In this document: positions 29,465-40,190 of the stretch, one piece after another
Layout of the letters: the number at the start of each line of letters is the position of its first letter
Numbering within the stretch: the first letter of the stretch is position 1
Assembly (NCBI RefSeq): GCF_001808185.1
Contig: NZ_CP017668.1
Coordinates: 1 to 64,000 of the forward strand
Direction: 5' to 3'
From: Jeongeupia sp. USM3
GTDB taxonomy: Bacteria; Pseudomonadota; Gammaproteobacteria; Burkholderiales; Chitinibacteraceae
Length of the DNA: 64,000 bases
Program-made: the position numbers and the translations under genes
Notes under the pieces: generated by a model
What the model saw: the letters and a program-made list of their open reading frames with translations, nothing else
What the model was told of the DNA's origin: nothing
Database searches by the model: none

Positions 29465-30151
29465 TTACTTGGTTGCCGGAACAACGACTTCCTTCACGCC
29501 CTTGACTTCGATCTCGACGCGACGATCCGGAGCCAGGCATTCGATCAGCTGCTTGCGAGCCTTGATCTTGTTGCAAGTATCGCCGGTCACCGGGTCAGCC
29601 TTGCCGCGGCCTTCGGCGCGGATCTTGTCGGCCGGGGCACCCTTGCCGACGAGGTAGTCGACGACCGACTGGGCGCGACGTTGCGACAGCGCGTTGTTGT
29701 ACTTGTCCGAACCGATGCGGTCGGTGTAGCCAACGACAACGGCTTCGCCTTCCTTCGGATCGAAGTTGACGACGTCGGCGTACAGCTTGTCGAGCGCGTC
29801 CTTGCCGGCCGGCTTCAGGCTGGCCTTGTTGAAGTCGAACAGCACGTCAGCTTGCAGGCTGAAGGTCTTGCTCTTGACGACCGGGGCCGGAGCCGGGGCG
29901 ACCGGAGCCGGGGTAGCAGCAACTGCTTGCGGCTTCACGTAGCCGTCGCAGCCTTCCACGGTCGCTTGCTCTTTGCTCCAAGTGCCAGTGCGCCAGCATT
30001 CGCCGATCGAGTTCTTCACCACGCCTTCAACGTTGGTCGGCGACACATTGGTGCCGTTGGTGCTGTAAGCGGTGGTGGCGGCGAAGGCCGAACCCATGCT
30101 CAGAGCCGAAACGACAGCAAGGGACATCATGGTTTGCTTGAGCGACAGCAT
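29465..30151 (-). CDS. OmpA-family protein, RmpM-like
   Basis: 228 residues. Signal peptide (to AFA), then a short non-barrel N-terminal part containing EGVVKNSIGECWRTG, a Pro/Ala linker (about 80-95), and an OmpA C-terminal peptidoglycan-binding domain (DVLFDFNKASLK, VVGYTDRIGSDKYN, LSQRRAQSVVDYL, PDRRVEIEV). The NxxGECW block and the domain order match the neisserial RmpM/class 4 proteins, which bind peptidoglycan and porins rather than forming a pore. AGGAG before 30151 fixes the start. A good promoter lies 60-87 bp upstream. Confidence 0.88.
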   Translation of the reverse strand: MLSLKQTMMSLAVVSALSMGSAFAATTAYSTNGTNVSPTNVEGVVKNSIGECWRTGTWSKEQATVEGCDGYVKPQAVAATPAPVAPAPAPVVKSKTFSLQADVLFDFNKASLKPAGKDALDKLYADVVNFDPKEGEAVVVGYTDRIGSDKYNNALSQRRAQSVVDYLVGKGAPADKIRAEGRGKADPVTGDTCNKIKARKQLIECLAPDRRVEIEVKGVKEVVVPATK

Positions 30152-30210
30152 AGTTTTTCTCCTGGTAAATTTGGATATGGTGTTAAAACCAACCAAGCTT
30201 GTTGTTTCTG

Positions 30211-30238
30211 GATATACCTGACAACAGCCCTGCGTCAA
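30211..30238 (-). promoter_or_regulatory. Promoter of the RmpM-like gene
   Basis: On the minus strand TTGACG (complement of 30233-30238) and TATATC (complement of 30211-30216) are spaced by 16 bp, a good sigma-70 match. Confidence 0.6.
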
Positions 30239-30333
30239 GGCATTATTTTTCCAAAACCCCGCCCATTCTAATGTCGGGTAGATGCGGGCGGCAAATGAAA
30301 TGCGCGTGAATTTTTGTTGCGACGGCAACGAAA

Positions 30334-30362
30334 TTGGAGCGCGCGAACCGCCATGTTACACT
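30334..30362 (+). promoter_or_regulatory. Promoter of gyrA
   Basis: TTGGAG (30334-30339), 17-bp spacer, TACACT (30357-30362). This predicts a leader of about 97 nt. Confidence 0.5.
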
Positions 30363-30465
30363 GGCCCGACGCGGTTTTGCGTAGCGGTATTCCCTTTTAC
30401 CGTTGCAGCCGTATCAAGTTTTTCTCTTTCCTCGCGCTTTCAGCGCCCAGCGATAGACCTGGAAG

Positions 30466-33148
<2,683 letters not shown>

Positions 33149-33156
<8 letters not shown>

Positions 33157-33598
33157 TGCAGCGCGAGCGGTCCCGTCCTACTTTCCGCAGGTCATGGCCT
33201 GGTTCGAGGGTCTGCCGCAATGCAGGACGCTCGGCCTCAGGCACGTTGCATCGGAAGCAGGCAAGGTGACGCTCGAGCTGCCGTTCCAGGAGGCGCTGAT
33301 CGGCAATCCGGAAACCCGCGTCGTCCACGGCGGCGCGGTGACGACGCTGATCGACACCGCGAGCGGGACGTCGCTGTTCACGCTGCTGCCGGCGCCCGAG
33401 GCGATCGCGACGCTGGACCTGCGCATCGACTACCTGCGTCCGGCCAAACCCGACGCGCCGATTTTCTGCACGGCCGAGTGCTACCGGCTGACCGAACACA
33501 TCGCGTTCACGCGGGCGACGGCTTTCCAGGACGACATCGCCAAACCGGTTGCCTATGCGGTAGCGACCTTCGCGCGCGGCACCGGCAAGGAGGCATGA
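33149..33598 (+). CDS. PaaI-family hotdog thioesterase, first of a tandem pair
   Basis: 149 residues. Hotdog fold with the PaaI-type segment VVHGGAVTTLIDTASGTSLF and the central LDLRIDYLRPA. It probably hydrolyses an acyl-CoA; the acyl group is not predictable. The start at 33149 overlaps gyrA by 8 bp, so it is likely translated from the gyrA transcript. Its stop overlaps the second thioesterase start. Confidence 0.83.
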
Positions 33599-34011
33599 TG
33601 TCCCGGATCGATACTGTCGCCGACCTGAGCGCCCTGCTGGCGAAGATTCCGTACGCCGGGCTGATCGGCGCCGAGGTGCGCGACGACAACGGCAGCCCGC
33701 TGTTCGTGCTGCCGTTCCGCGAGTCGAACATCGGCAACTCGCTGCTGCCGGCGCTGCATGGCGGCGTGATCGGCGGTTTTCTCGAGAATGCCGCAGTGCT
33801 GCACCTGATGTGGGCGCACGAAGCGTCGGTGCTGCCGCGCGTGGTCGACTTCTCGCTCGACTATCTGCGCGCAGGCCGGCCGCAGGATCTGTACGCGCGT
33901 TGCGAGATCGTCCGGCAGGGGCGGCGGGTGGCCAATGTGCTGATGACCGCATGGCAGGATGACGCAACCCGTCCGGTCGCAACGGCGCGGGCGCACTTCC
34001 TGCTGGCCTGA
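33598..34011 (+). CDS. PaaI-family hotdog thioesterase, second of a tandem pair
   Basis: 137 residues with the same hotdog pattern (LPALHGGVIGGFLENAAVLHL, VVDFSLDYLRAGRP). AAGGAGG at 33588-33593 favours the second of two adjacent ATGs. It is diverged from its neighbour: the conserved acid in the helix is Glu (GFLENA) rather than Asp (TLIDTA). The pair may form a heteromer or act on different thioesters. Confidence 0.8.
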   Translation: MSRIDTVADLSALLAKIPYAGLIGAEVRDDNGSPLFVLPFRESNIGNSLLPALHGGVIGGFLENAAVLHLMWAHEASVLPRVVDFSLDYLRAGRPQDLYARCEIVRQGRRVANVLMTAWQDDATRPVATARAHFLLA

Positions 34012-34069
34012 GCCGGGAAAAAACGAATTCACCGGCCTCCATGAGCCGGGTTTACCGAGAGAACGAAGC

Positions 34070-35167
34070 ATGAGCCCAGTGTTCAATTTCAGTGCCGGCC
34101 CGGCCGTGCTGCCGCGCGACGTGCTGCTGACCGTTCAGGAAGAACTGGTCGACTGGCACGGCAGCGGCATGTGCGTGATGGAGATGAGCCATCGCGGCCG
34201 CGAGTTCACCCAGATCATCCACGAGGCCGAAGCAGACCTGCGCAAGCTGCTGAACATCCCGTCGAACTACCGGATGCTGTTCATGCAGGGCGGCGCGCAT
34301 TTCCAGTTTGCGATGCTGCCGCTGAACCTGGCGCGCGAAGGCGATACGGTCGATTACGTCAATACCGGCCACTGGTCGAAGATCGCGATCAAGGAAGCGC
34401 GGCGCTTTGCCAGCGTCAATATCGCCGCATCGGGCGAGGACAGCCACTTCACCGGTATTCCGGATGAGGCGGGCTGGCAGCGCAGCAAGGGCGCGGCCTA
34501 TCTGCACTACTGCTCGAACGAAACCATCGGCGGCGTCGAGTTTCCGTTCGTCCCGCAATCGGCCTTCGGTGGTAACGATATCCCGCTGGTCTGCGACATG
34601 TCGTCGAACATCCTTTCGCGTCCAGTCGACGTGTCGAAGTTCGGCCTGATCTATGCCGGTGCGCAAAAGAACATCGGCCCCTCGGGCCTGACGCTGGTGA
34701 TCGCCCGCGACGACCTGCTCGGCCACGCCCGGCCGTCGACGCCGACGATGCTCGACTACGGGGTCCACGCCGACGCCGAGTCGCTGTACAACACGCCGCC
34801 GACCTTCGGCATCTACGTTGCCGGCCTGGTGTTCAAGTGGCTGCTCGAGCAAGGCGGCCTTGCCGCGATCGAGCAGACCAATATCGAAAAGGCCGCACTG
34901 CTGTACGAAGCGATCGACGCCTCGAACGGTTTCTACCGCTGCCCGGTCGACAAGCCTTGCCGCTCGCGCATGAACGTGCCGTTCATGCTGCACGACGACG
35001 CGCTCGACGATGCCTTCCTCGGCGACGCCAAGGCCGCCGGTCTGCTGCAGCTCAAGGGCCACCGTTCGGTCGGCGGCATGCGTGCATCGATCTACAACGC
35101 GATGCCGCTCGAGGGCGTGCAGGTGCTGGCGTCGTTCATGCGCGAGTTCGCGCGTACTCACGGATAA
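34070..35167 (+). CDS. serC: Phosphoserine aminotransferase
   Basis: 365 residues, fold-type IV-like PLP enzyme of the SerC family. N-terminus FNFSAGPAVLP, phosphate-binding LFMQGGAHFQF, PLP lysine in YAGAQKNIGPSGL, C-terminal GGMRASIYNAM. It makes 3-phosphoserine for serine and the pyridoxal precursor. The start is fixed by the conserved N-terminus; upstream in-frame sequence is not conserved-looking. First gene of the serC-pheA-hisC remnant. Confidence 0.97.
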   Translation: MSPVFNFSAGPAVLPRDVLLTVQEELVDWHGSGMCVMEMSHRGREFTQIIHEAEADLRKLLNIPSNYRMLFMQGGAHFQFAMLPLNLAREGDTVDYVNTGHWSKIAIKEARRFASVNIAASGEDSHFTGIPDEAGWQRSKGAAYLHYCSNETIGGVEFPFVPQSAFGGNDIPLVCDMSSNILSRPVDVSKFGLIYAGAQKNIGPSGLTLVIARDDLLGHARPSTPTMLDYGVHADAESLYNTPPTFGIYVAGLVFKWLLEQGGLAAIEQTNIEKAALLYEAIDASNGFYRCPVDKPCRSRMNVPFMLHDDALDDAFLGDAKAAGLLQLKGHRSVGGMRASIYNAMPLEGVQVLASFMREFARTHG

Positions 35168-35171
35168 GCGC

Positions 35172-35378
35172 ATGGCGACGGGACAGGGTTCTGGCGGTAA
35201 CGTGCTCGCGGCACTGGCGAGCTTCTTCATTCCCGGCCTCGGGCAGCTGCTGCAGGGCAGGCCGCTGATTGCGCTCCTGATGTTCGTGCTCGCGGGTGCC
35301 CTGTGGTTCATTCTGATGGGTTGGATCATTCACCTGTGGTCGATCATCGATGCGGCCCGTTTCGAGCCGAACAAATGA
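35172..35378 (+). CDS. Small two-helix membrane protein
   Basis: 68 residues with two hydrophobic stretches (VLAALASFFIPGLGQLLQG and ALLMFVLAGALWFILMGWII). FIPGLGQL followed by a basic turn and a WSIIDA tail resembles TM2/DUF5683-like small membrane proteins. It is inserted between serC (4 bp upstream) and pheA (4-nt overlap, ATGA), so it is translated within the amino-acid operon. Function unknown. Confidence 0.7.
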   Translation: MATGQGSGGNVLAALASFFIPGLGQLLQGRPLIALLMFVLAGALWFILMGWIIHLWSIIDAARFEPNK

Positions 35379-36454
35379 CAGATCAGGAACAACAACTGAA
35401 GGTGCACCGTGACGCGATCGATGCGATCGACGCGCAGGTGCTCGAATTGCTGAACCAGCGTGCGCAGCATGCGCACACGATCGGCGAGATCAAGGGCGGC
35501 GGCATCGTCTATCGTCCCGAGCGCGAAGCGCAGGTGCTGGCGCGCGTCCGCGAGCTCAACCGGGGGCCGCTGTCCGACGAAACTGTCGCGCGGCTGTTCC
35601 GCGAGATCATGTCGGCGTGCCTGGCGCTCGAGCGCCCGCTGACGATCGCCTTCCTCGGCCCCGAAGGGACGTTCAGCCAGGCGGCGGCGATCAAGCACTT
35701 CGGCCACGCCGCGGCGACGCAGGCCTGTGCGTCGATCGACGATGCGTTCCGCGCCGTCGAGGCCCGTGCCGCCGATTACGTCGTCGCACCGGTCGAGAAT
35801 TCGACCGAAGGCGCGGTCGGCCGCACGCTGGACCTGATGGTGAGCTCGCCGCTGAAGATCTGCGGCGAGGTGGTGCTGCGCATCCACCATCACCTGCTGC
35901 GCGCCGCGGCGACGAAGGACGGCATCAAGCGCGTGTATTCGCATGCGCAGAGTCTGGCGCAGTGCCACGAATGGCTGAACCGCAACCTGCCGGCCGAGGT
36001 CGAGCGGGTGTCGGTGGCGAGCAATGCCGAGGCCGCGCGCCTTGCCAGTCTCGATCCGAACGCCGCGGCGATCGCCGGCGACGCGGCGGCCGAGAAGTTC
36101 CAGCTGGTGAAACTGGCCGAGAACATCGAGGACGAGCCGAACAACACGACGCGCTTCCTCGTCCTCGGTTATCAGGACGTGAGCAAGAGCGGGCGCGACA
36201 AGACCTCGCTGGTGATTTCGGCGCCGAACAAACCGGGCGCACTGCACGCGCTGGTCGAACCGCTGGCGCGCCATGGCGTGTCGATGACCAAGTTCGAATC
36301 GCGGCCGAGCCGTACCGGACTGTGGGAGTACCTGTTCTTCGTCGACGTCGAGGCGCATGTCGGCGACGCGAACCTGATTGCCGCGCTCGACGAGCTGCGG
36401 TCGACGTCGGCGTTCGTCAAGGTGCTGGGCGCCTACCCGCAAGCAGTCCTGTAG
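35375..36454 (+). CDS. pheA: Bifunctional chorismate mutase/prephenate dehydratase
   Basis: 359 residues: N-terminal chorismate mutase (IDAIDAQVLELLNQRAQHA), prephenate dehydratase (TIAFLGPEGTFSQAAA, VAPVENSTEGAVG, NNTTRFLVLG) and a C-terminal ACT domain (KPGALHALVEPLARHGVSMTKFESRPS split around 285-310) for phenylalanine feedback. Together these convert chorismate to phenylpyruvate. Translational coupling with the small membrane protein gene is likely. Confidence 0.96.
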   Translation: MTDQEQQLKVHRDAIDAIDAQVLELLNQRAQHAHTIGEIKGGGIVYRPEREAQVLARVRELNRGPLSDETVARLFREIMSACLALERPLTIAFLGPEGTFSQAAAIKHFGHAAATQACASIDDAFRAVEARAADYVVAPVENSTEGAVGRTLDLMVSSPLKICGEVVLRIHHHLLRAAATKDGIKRVYSHAQSLAQCHEWLNRNLPAEVERVSVASNAEAARLASLDPNAAAIAGDAAAEKFQLVKLAENIEDEPNNTTRFLVLGYQDVSKSGRDKTSLVISAPNKPGALHALVEPLARHGVSMTKFESRPSRTGLWEYLFFVDVEAHVGDANLIAALDELRSTSAFVKVLGAYPQAVL

Positions 36455-36456
36455 GA

Positions 36457-36565
36457 GCGACGAACAAAACCCTGCTGGCGGCGTTGCGCTCACTTGCCGT
36501 ACTACTCGTACTGTCTGCGTTTCGCGCGCCTTGCCAGCACCGTTGCACTGGGTTTTGTTCGCCGC
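36457..36565. repeat. Dispersed hairpin repeat, copy B (pheA-LOG gap)
   Basis: Arms GCGACGAACAAAACCC (36457-36472) and GGGTTTTGTTCGCCGC (36550-36565) pair with one mismatch. The core shares CTTGCCGTAC (36493-36502), GTACTGTCTGCG (36508-36519) and CGCCTTGCCAGC (36527-36538) with copy A, although the arms differ completely. Confidence 0.7.
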
Positions 36566-36586
36566 TCCGATCTTTGCGCTGTTCGA

Positions 36587-36613
36587 CAGGCCCGGCCCAC
36601 GCCGGGCCTGTTT
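36587..36613 (+). terminator. Terminator between pheA and the LOG gene
   Basis: CAGGCCCGGC (36587-36596) pairs perfectly with GCCGGGCCTG (36601-36610), then TTT. It suggests the LOG gene is separately controlled or reached by read-through. Confidence 0.7.
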
Positions 36614-36635
36614 CATTCCGAAGGGAGATCAAGCA

Positions 36636-37223
36636 ATGAAATCGCTCGTGGTTTTCTGCGGTTCGCGTCACGGTGCGCGCCCCGAATATGCCGAAGCGGC
36701 GCGTACGCTCGGCCGTCTGCTGGCCGAGCGGCAGATCGCGCTCGTCTACGGCGGCGGCAACGTCGGACTGATGGGCGAGGTTGCCCATGCCTGCCTTGAC
36801 GCCGGCGGCCGGGTGATCGGCGTGATTCCCGAGTTCATGGTCGAGCGCGAACTCGCGCTGAAGGAGTGCTCGGAGCTGCTGATCGTCGATTCGATGCACA
36901 CGCGCAAGGCGAAGATGGCCGAGATCGCCGACGGTTTCATCGCGATGCCCGGTGGATTCGGCACCTTCGACGAACTGTTCGAAATTCTCACCTGGTCGCA
37001 GATCGGCCTGCACGGCAAACCGGTCGGCCTGCTCAATACCGCTGGGTATTTCGACCTGCTGCTCGGTTTCATCCGGCAAACGGTGAGCGAAGGCTTCGTG
37101 CGCGACGCCGAGGCCGAGCGGATCGCCGTATCGGCCGAGCCGGCCGCGCTGATCGACGCGCTGGCAGCCACGCCGGTGCTGCCGGCGCGCTGGGCCAAGG
37201 CCGATCTGCTGAAGAAAAGCTGA
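36636..37223 (+). CDS. LOG-family protein (TIGR00730)
   Basis: 195 residues with VVFCGSR at the N-terminus, YGGGNVGLMGEVA and the signature MPGGFGTFDELFEILTW (PGGxGTxxE). Family members release adenine-type bases from nucleoside 5'-monophosphates (phosphoribohydrolase); in bacteria the physiological substrate is often AMP or unknown. It sits between pheA and hisC, where most betaproteobacteria have no gene. Confidence 0.86.
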   Translation: MKSLVVFCGSRHGARPEYAEAARTLGRLLAERQIALVYGGGNVGLMGEVAHACLDAGGRVIGVIPEFMVERELALKECSELLIVDSMHTRKAKMAEIADGFIAMPGGFGTFDELFEILTWSQIGLHGKPVGLLNTAGYFDLLLGFIRQTVSEGFVRDAEAERIAVSAEPAALIDALAATPVLPARWAKADLLKKS

Positions 37224-37283
37224 CGCGGAATGACGTGATCGTGCTAGAAACCGTTATCCGCCCCAATGTCTGAGAGGAGCCTC

Positions 37284-38381
37284 ATGCTCGCCGAACTCGC
37301 GCCCGATTACATTCGCGCCATCGCGCCCTACCAGCCGGGCAAGCCGATCGGCGAGCTGGCCCGCGAACTGGCACTTGATCCGGCGACCATCGTCAAGCTG
37401 GCGTCGAACGAAAACCCGCTCGGGATCGGCCCGAAGGCGAGGGCGGCGATCGAGCGCGAACTCGGCGAACTGGCGCGCTATCCGGACGGCAACGGTTTCG
37501 AGCTCAAGGCGAGGATCGCGGCGAAGTTCGGCGTGGCCACGGCGCAGATCGTGCTCGGCAACGGTTCGAACGACGTGCTCGACCTGGTCGCCCGGGTCTT
37601 CCTGACCGCCGGCGACTCGTCGGTGTACTCGCAGTACGCGTTTGCCGTTTACCCGCTGGCGGTGCAGGCGGTGGGCGCGACCGGCATCGAGGTGCGCGCG
37701 ATCGACTACGGTCACGACCTCGAGGCGATGCGTGCGGCGATCCGCCCCGATACCAAGGTCGTCTGGATTGCCAATCCGAACAATCCGACGGGAACCCTCG
37801 CGCGCCCCGGCGATCTGATCGAGTTCCTCGAGCTGTGCCCGGCCAGCGTGCTGGTCGTGCTCGACGAGGCGTACACCGAGTACCTGCCGCGCGAGAAGCG
37901 CTCGGATTCGATCGCCTGGTTGCGCCGGTTTCCCAATCTGATCGTCGTGCGGACGTTCTCGAAAGCCTACGGTCTCGCCGGGCTGCGCGTCGGCATGGCG
38001 CTGGCGTCGCCCGAGGTTGCCGACCTCTTGAACCGGTTGCGCCAGCCGTTCAACGTCAACAGCCTCGCGCAGGCGGCGGCGTGCGCGGCGCTCGACGACG
38101 ATGCTTTTGTCGCCGAATCGGTCCGCGTCAACAACGCCGGCATGACCCAGCTGACCGCGGCATTCCGGCGCCTCGGATTGCCGTTCATCGAAAGCTGGGG
38201 CAACTTCGTGACTTTCCATTGCGGTGACGCCGGCCTGCTCGACCGCTTCATGCTCGAACGCGGCGTGATCGTCCGGCCGCTGGCAGGGTATGGGCTGCCG
38301 AGCAGCCTGCGCGTGTCGGTCGGCCTGCCCGAGGAGAATGCCCGCTTCATTGCCGTGCTCGACGAGGCGATGGGCGACTGA
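37284..38381 (+). CDS. hisC: Histidinol-phosphate aminotransferase (HisC family)
   Basis: 365 residues, class I/II aminotransferase: KLASNENPLGIGP, ELARYPDGNG, WIANPNNPTGT and PLP lysine in RTFSKAYGLAGLRVG. AGGAG at 37275-37279 points to the start at 37284 rather than an ATG at 37266. In the pheA-hisC context it may serve mainly in phenylalanine/tyrosine transamination. The tyrA-aroA genes that usually follow are absent. Confidence 0.92.
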   Translation: MLAELAPDYIRAIAPYQPGKPIGELARELALDPATIVKLASNENPLGIGPKARAAIERELGELARYPDGNGFELKARIAAKFGVATAQIVLGNGSNDVLDLVARVFLTAGDSSVYSQYAFAVYPLAVQAVGATGIEVRAIDYGHDLEAMRAAIRPDTKVVWIANPNNPTGTLARPGDLIEFLELCPASVLVVLDEAYTEYLPREKRSDSIAWLRRFPNLIVVRTFSKAYGLAGLRVGMALASPEVADLLNRLRQPFNVNSLAQAAACAALDDDAFVAESVRVNNAGMTQLTAAFRRLGLPFIESWGNFVTFHCGDAGLLDRFMLERGVIVRPLAGYGLPSSLRVSVGLPEENARFIAVLDEAMGD

Positions 38382-38390
38382 GCCATCGAC

Positions 38391-38410
38391 GGGGCCGCCG
38401 GCCCCATTTT
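38391..38410 (+). terminator. Terminator after hisC
   Basis: GGGGCC (38391-38396), 3-nt loop, GGCCCC (38400-38405), then ATTTT. The stem is short but GC-only. Confidence 0.6.
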
Positions 38411-38520
38411 CATCGCCGGATGACCGAATCCCGTTCGCCCCCGGGGCAGGCGCGGGGCCGGATTCCCTCCGGCAGCCAACCAGAACCCGCCTGCGTGCGG
38501 TTTGAATCAAGGAGCACATA

Positions 38521-39597
38521 TTGTCGCTGAACACGATACCTCGCTGGACCTGGGCGCTGCCCGTCATCGCCTGGGGCGCGATGTTCGCCTCGCCATTTGC
38601 CGGTGAGGCGACACTGTTCCTGCTGCTGGTCGGCGTGGCGCTGGCCGGCACCGTGTTTGCCGCGGTCCACCACGCCGAGGTCGTTGCGCACCGGGTCGGC
38701 GAGCCGTTCGGCACGCTGGTGCTGGCGCTGGCGGTCACGGTGATCGAGGTCGCGCTGATCATCTCGGTGATGCTGCCCGGCGGCGAGGCCAAGGCTGCGC
38801 TGGCGCGCGATACGGTGTTCGCCGCGATCATGATCGTCTGCAACGGCATCGTCGGCCTGTGCCTGCTGCTCGGCGGCCTGCGCCATCGCGAGCAGGATTT
38901 CCAGCTGCGCGGCGCGAGCACGGCGATGACGGTGCTCGCGTCGCTGGCGGTGCTGACGCTGATCCTGCCGAGCTACGCGCAGGCAATGCCGGGGCCGTTC
39001 CTCGGCTCGACGCAGCTGGCGTTCATCGGTGTCGTGTCGCTGCTGCTGTACGGCACCTTCGTGTTCGTGCAGACGATCCGGCATCGCGATTACTTCCTCG
39101 CCGAAGGCTCGAACGAGGACGCGCACGCGGCGCCGCCGAGCATCCGGGTCACATGGGTCAGCGTTGGCCTGCTGCTGCTGTGCCTGGTCGCCGTCGTCGG
39201 TCTTGCCAAAGTGCTGTCGCCGGCGGTCGAGCTGGCCGTGGCGAATGCCGGTGCGCCCGAGGCGGTGGTCGGCATCGTCATCGCAGGGCTGGTGCTGCTG
39301 CCCGAAGGGATCGCCGCTGCGCGTGCGGCACGTGCCGACCGGCTGCAGACGAGCCTGAATCTGGCGCTCGGTTCGGCACTGGCGACCATCGGCCTGACGA
39401 TTCCGACCGTTGCGATCATTTTCGTCATCACCGGCCAGCCGCTGCTGCTGGGGCTGCCGATGAAGGAAACCGTGCTGCTGGCCCTGACGCTGCTGGTCGG
39501 TTCGATGAGTCTGGCCACCGGGCGGACGACGGTGCTGCAGGGCATCGTCCATCTGGTGATCTTCGCGTCGTTCTTCTTCTTTGCCGTCGTGCCGTAG
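38521..39597 (+). CDS. chaA: ChaA-like calcium/sodium:proton antiporter
   Basis: 358 residues from a TTG start, about eleven hydrophobic helices. Two CaCA-type alpha repeats carry the acidic residues: GTLVLALAVTVIEVALI near the N-terminal half and GIVIAGLVLLPEGIAA in the second half. It would export Ca2+ or Na+/K+ in exchange for protons at the inner membrane. The assignment to ChaA within the Ca/cation antiporter superfamily rests on length and these motifs. Confidence 0.85.
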   Translation: MSLNTIPRWTWALPVIAWGAMFASPFAGEATLFLLLVGVALAGTVFAAVHHAEVVAHRVGEPFGTLVLALAVTVIEVALIISVMLPGGEAKAALARDTVFAAIMIVCNGIVGLCLLLGGLRHREQDFQLRGASTAMTVLASLAVLTLILPSYAQAMPGPFLGSTQLAFIGVVSLLLYGTFVFVQTIRHRDYFLAEGSNEDAHAAPPSIRVTWVSVGLLLLCLVAVVGLAKVLSPAVELAVANAGAPEAVVGIVIAGLVLLPEGIAAARAARADRLQTSLNLALGSALATIGLTIPTVAIIFVITGQPLLLGLPMKETVLLALTLLVGSMSLATGRTTVLQGIVHLVIFASFFFFAVVP

Positions 39598-39640
39598 CGC
39601 CGGATTCGGGGGGCGCAGGCCGGCCCGCCCGAAAGCAGGC

Positions 39641-39675
39641 ATGAAAAAAGCGCCCGTAACGGGCGCTTTTTTCAT
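39641..39675. terminator. Bidirectional terminator between chaA and mscL
   Basis: ATGAAAAAAGCGCCCGT (39641-39657) and its exact complement (39659-39675) with A/T runs on both sides. Confidence 0.9.
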
Positions 39676-39688
39676 GGTGCCGAACCGT

Positions 39689-40105
39689 TCACTTCTTCAG
39701 CAGGTCGCGGATTTCGCGCAGCAGCTGCACGTCTTCCGGCGTGGCGGCCGGCGCGGCCGGCGCCTCGCGCTTGAGCTTGTTCATCACCTTGACGACGAGG
39801 AAGATCGCGAAGGCGACGATGATGAAGCTGATCATCGTATTGACGAACAAGCCGAAGTTCAGCGTCACCGCACCGGCTTTCTGCGCGGCGTCGAGGGTTG
39901 CGTAGGGGCCGGGGACCTTGCCTTCCGACAGCGTCAGGAACAGGTTGGCAAAATCGACCTTGCCGATCAGGAAGCCGAGCGGCGGCATGATCACGTCTTT
40001 GACCAGCGAGTCGACGATCTTGCCGAACGCCGCACCGATGACGACACCGACCGCGAGGTCGATGACGTTGCCGCGCATGGCAAATTCCTTGAATTCCTTG
40101 AACAT
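39689..40105 (-). CDS. mscL: Large-conductance mechanosensitive channel MscL
   Basis: 138 residues. FKEFAMRGNVIDLAVGVVIGAAFGKIV includes the first pore helix (residues 6-32) with its gating glycines, then KVDFANLF loop, the second helix FVNTMISFIIVAFAIFLVV, and a cytoplasmic helix ending LLREIRDLLKK. It releases solutes on osmotic downshock. Confidence 0.96.
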   Translation of the reverse strand: MFKEFKEFAMRGNVIDLAVGVVIGAAFGKIVDSLVKDVIMPPLGFLIGKVDFANLFLTLSEGKVPGPYATLDAAQKAGAVTLNFGLFVNTMISFIIVAFAIFLVVKVMNKLKREAPAAPAATPEDVQLLREIRDLLKK

Positions 40106-40190
40106 CGTGTATCTCCGTTATTGTTTGCAAGCGGGACGGCGCTTATGCCGGCCGGATTGTTGTAAGCCTAGTGAGGGGTACCGAATGCTG

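Larger units (their letters stand above)
30152..30465. other. 314-bp divergent promoter region between the RmpM-like gene and gyrA
   Basis: No gene seen. It contains the two oppositely oriented promoters listed separately (30211-30238 and 30334-30362) and their leaders. Confidence 0.6.

Noticed and set aside
34011..34025. Fourth copy of the hairpin repeat upstream of serC (GAGCCGGGAAAAAACG)
   Set aside because: It matches only the left arm of copy C; the core and a complementary right arm are missing.
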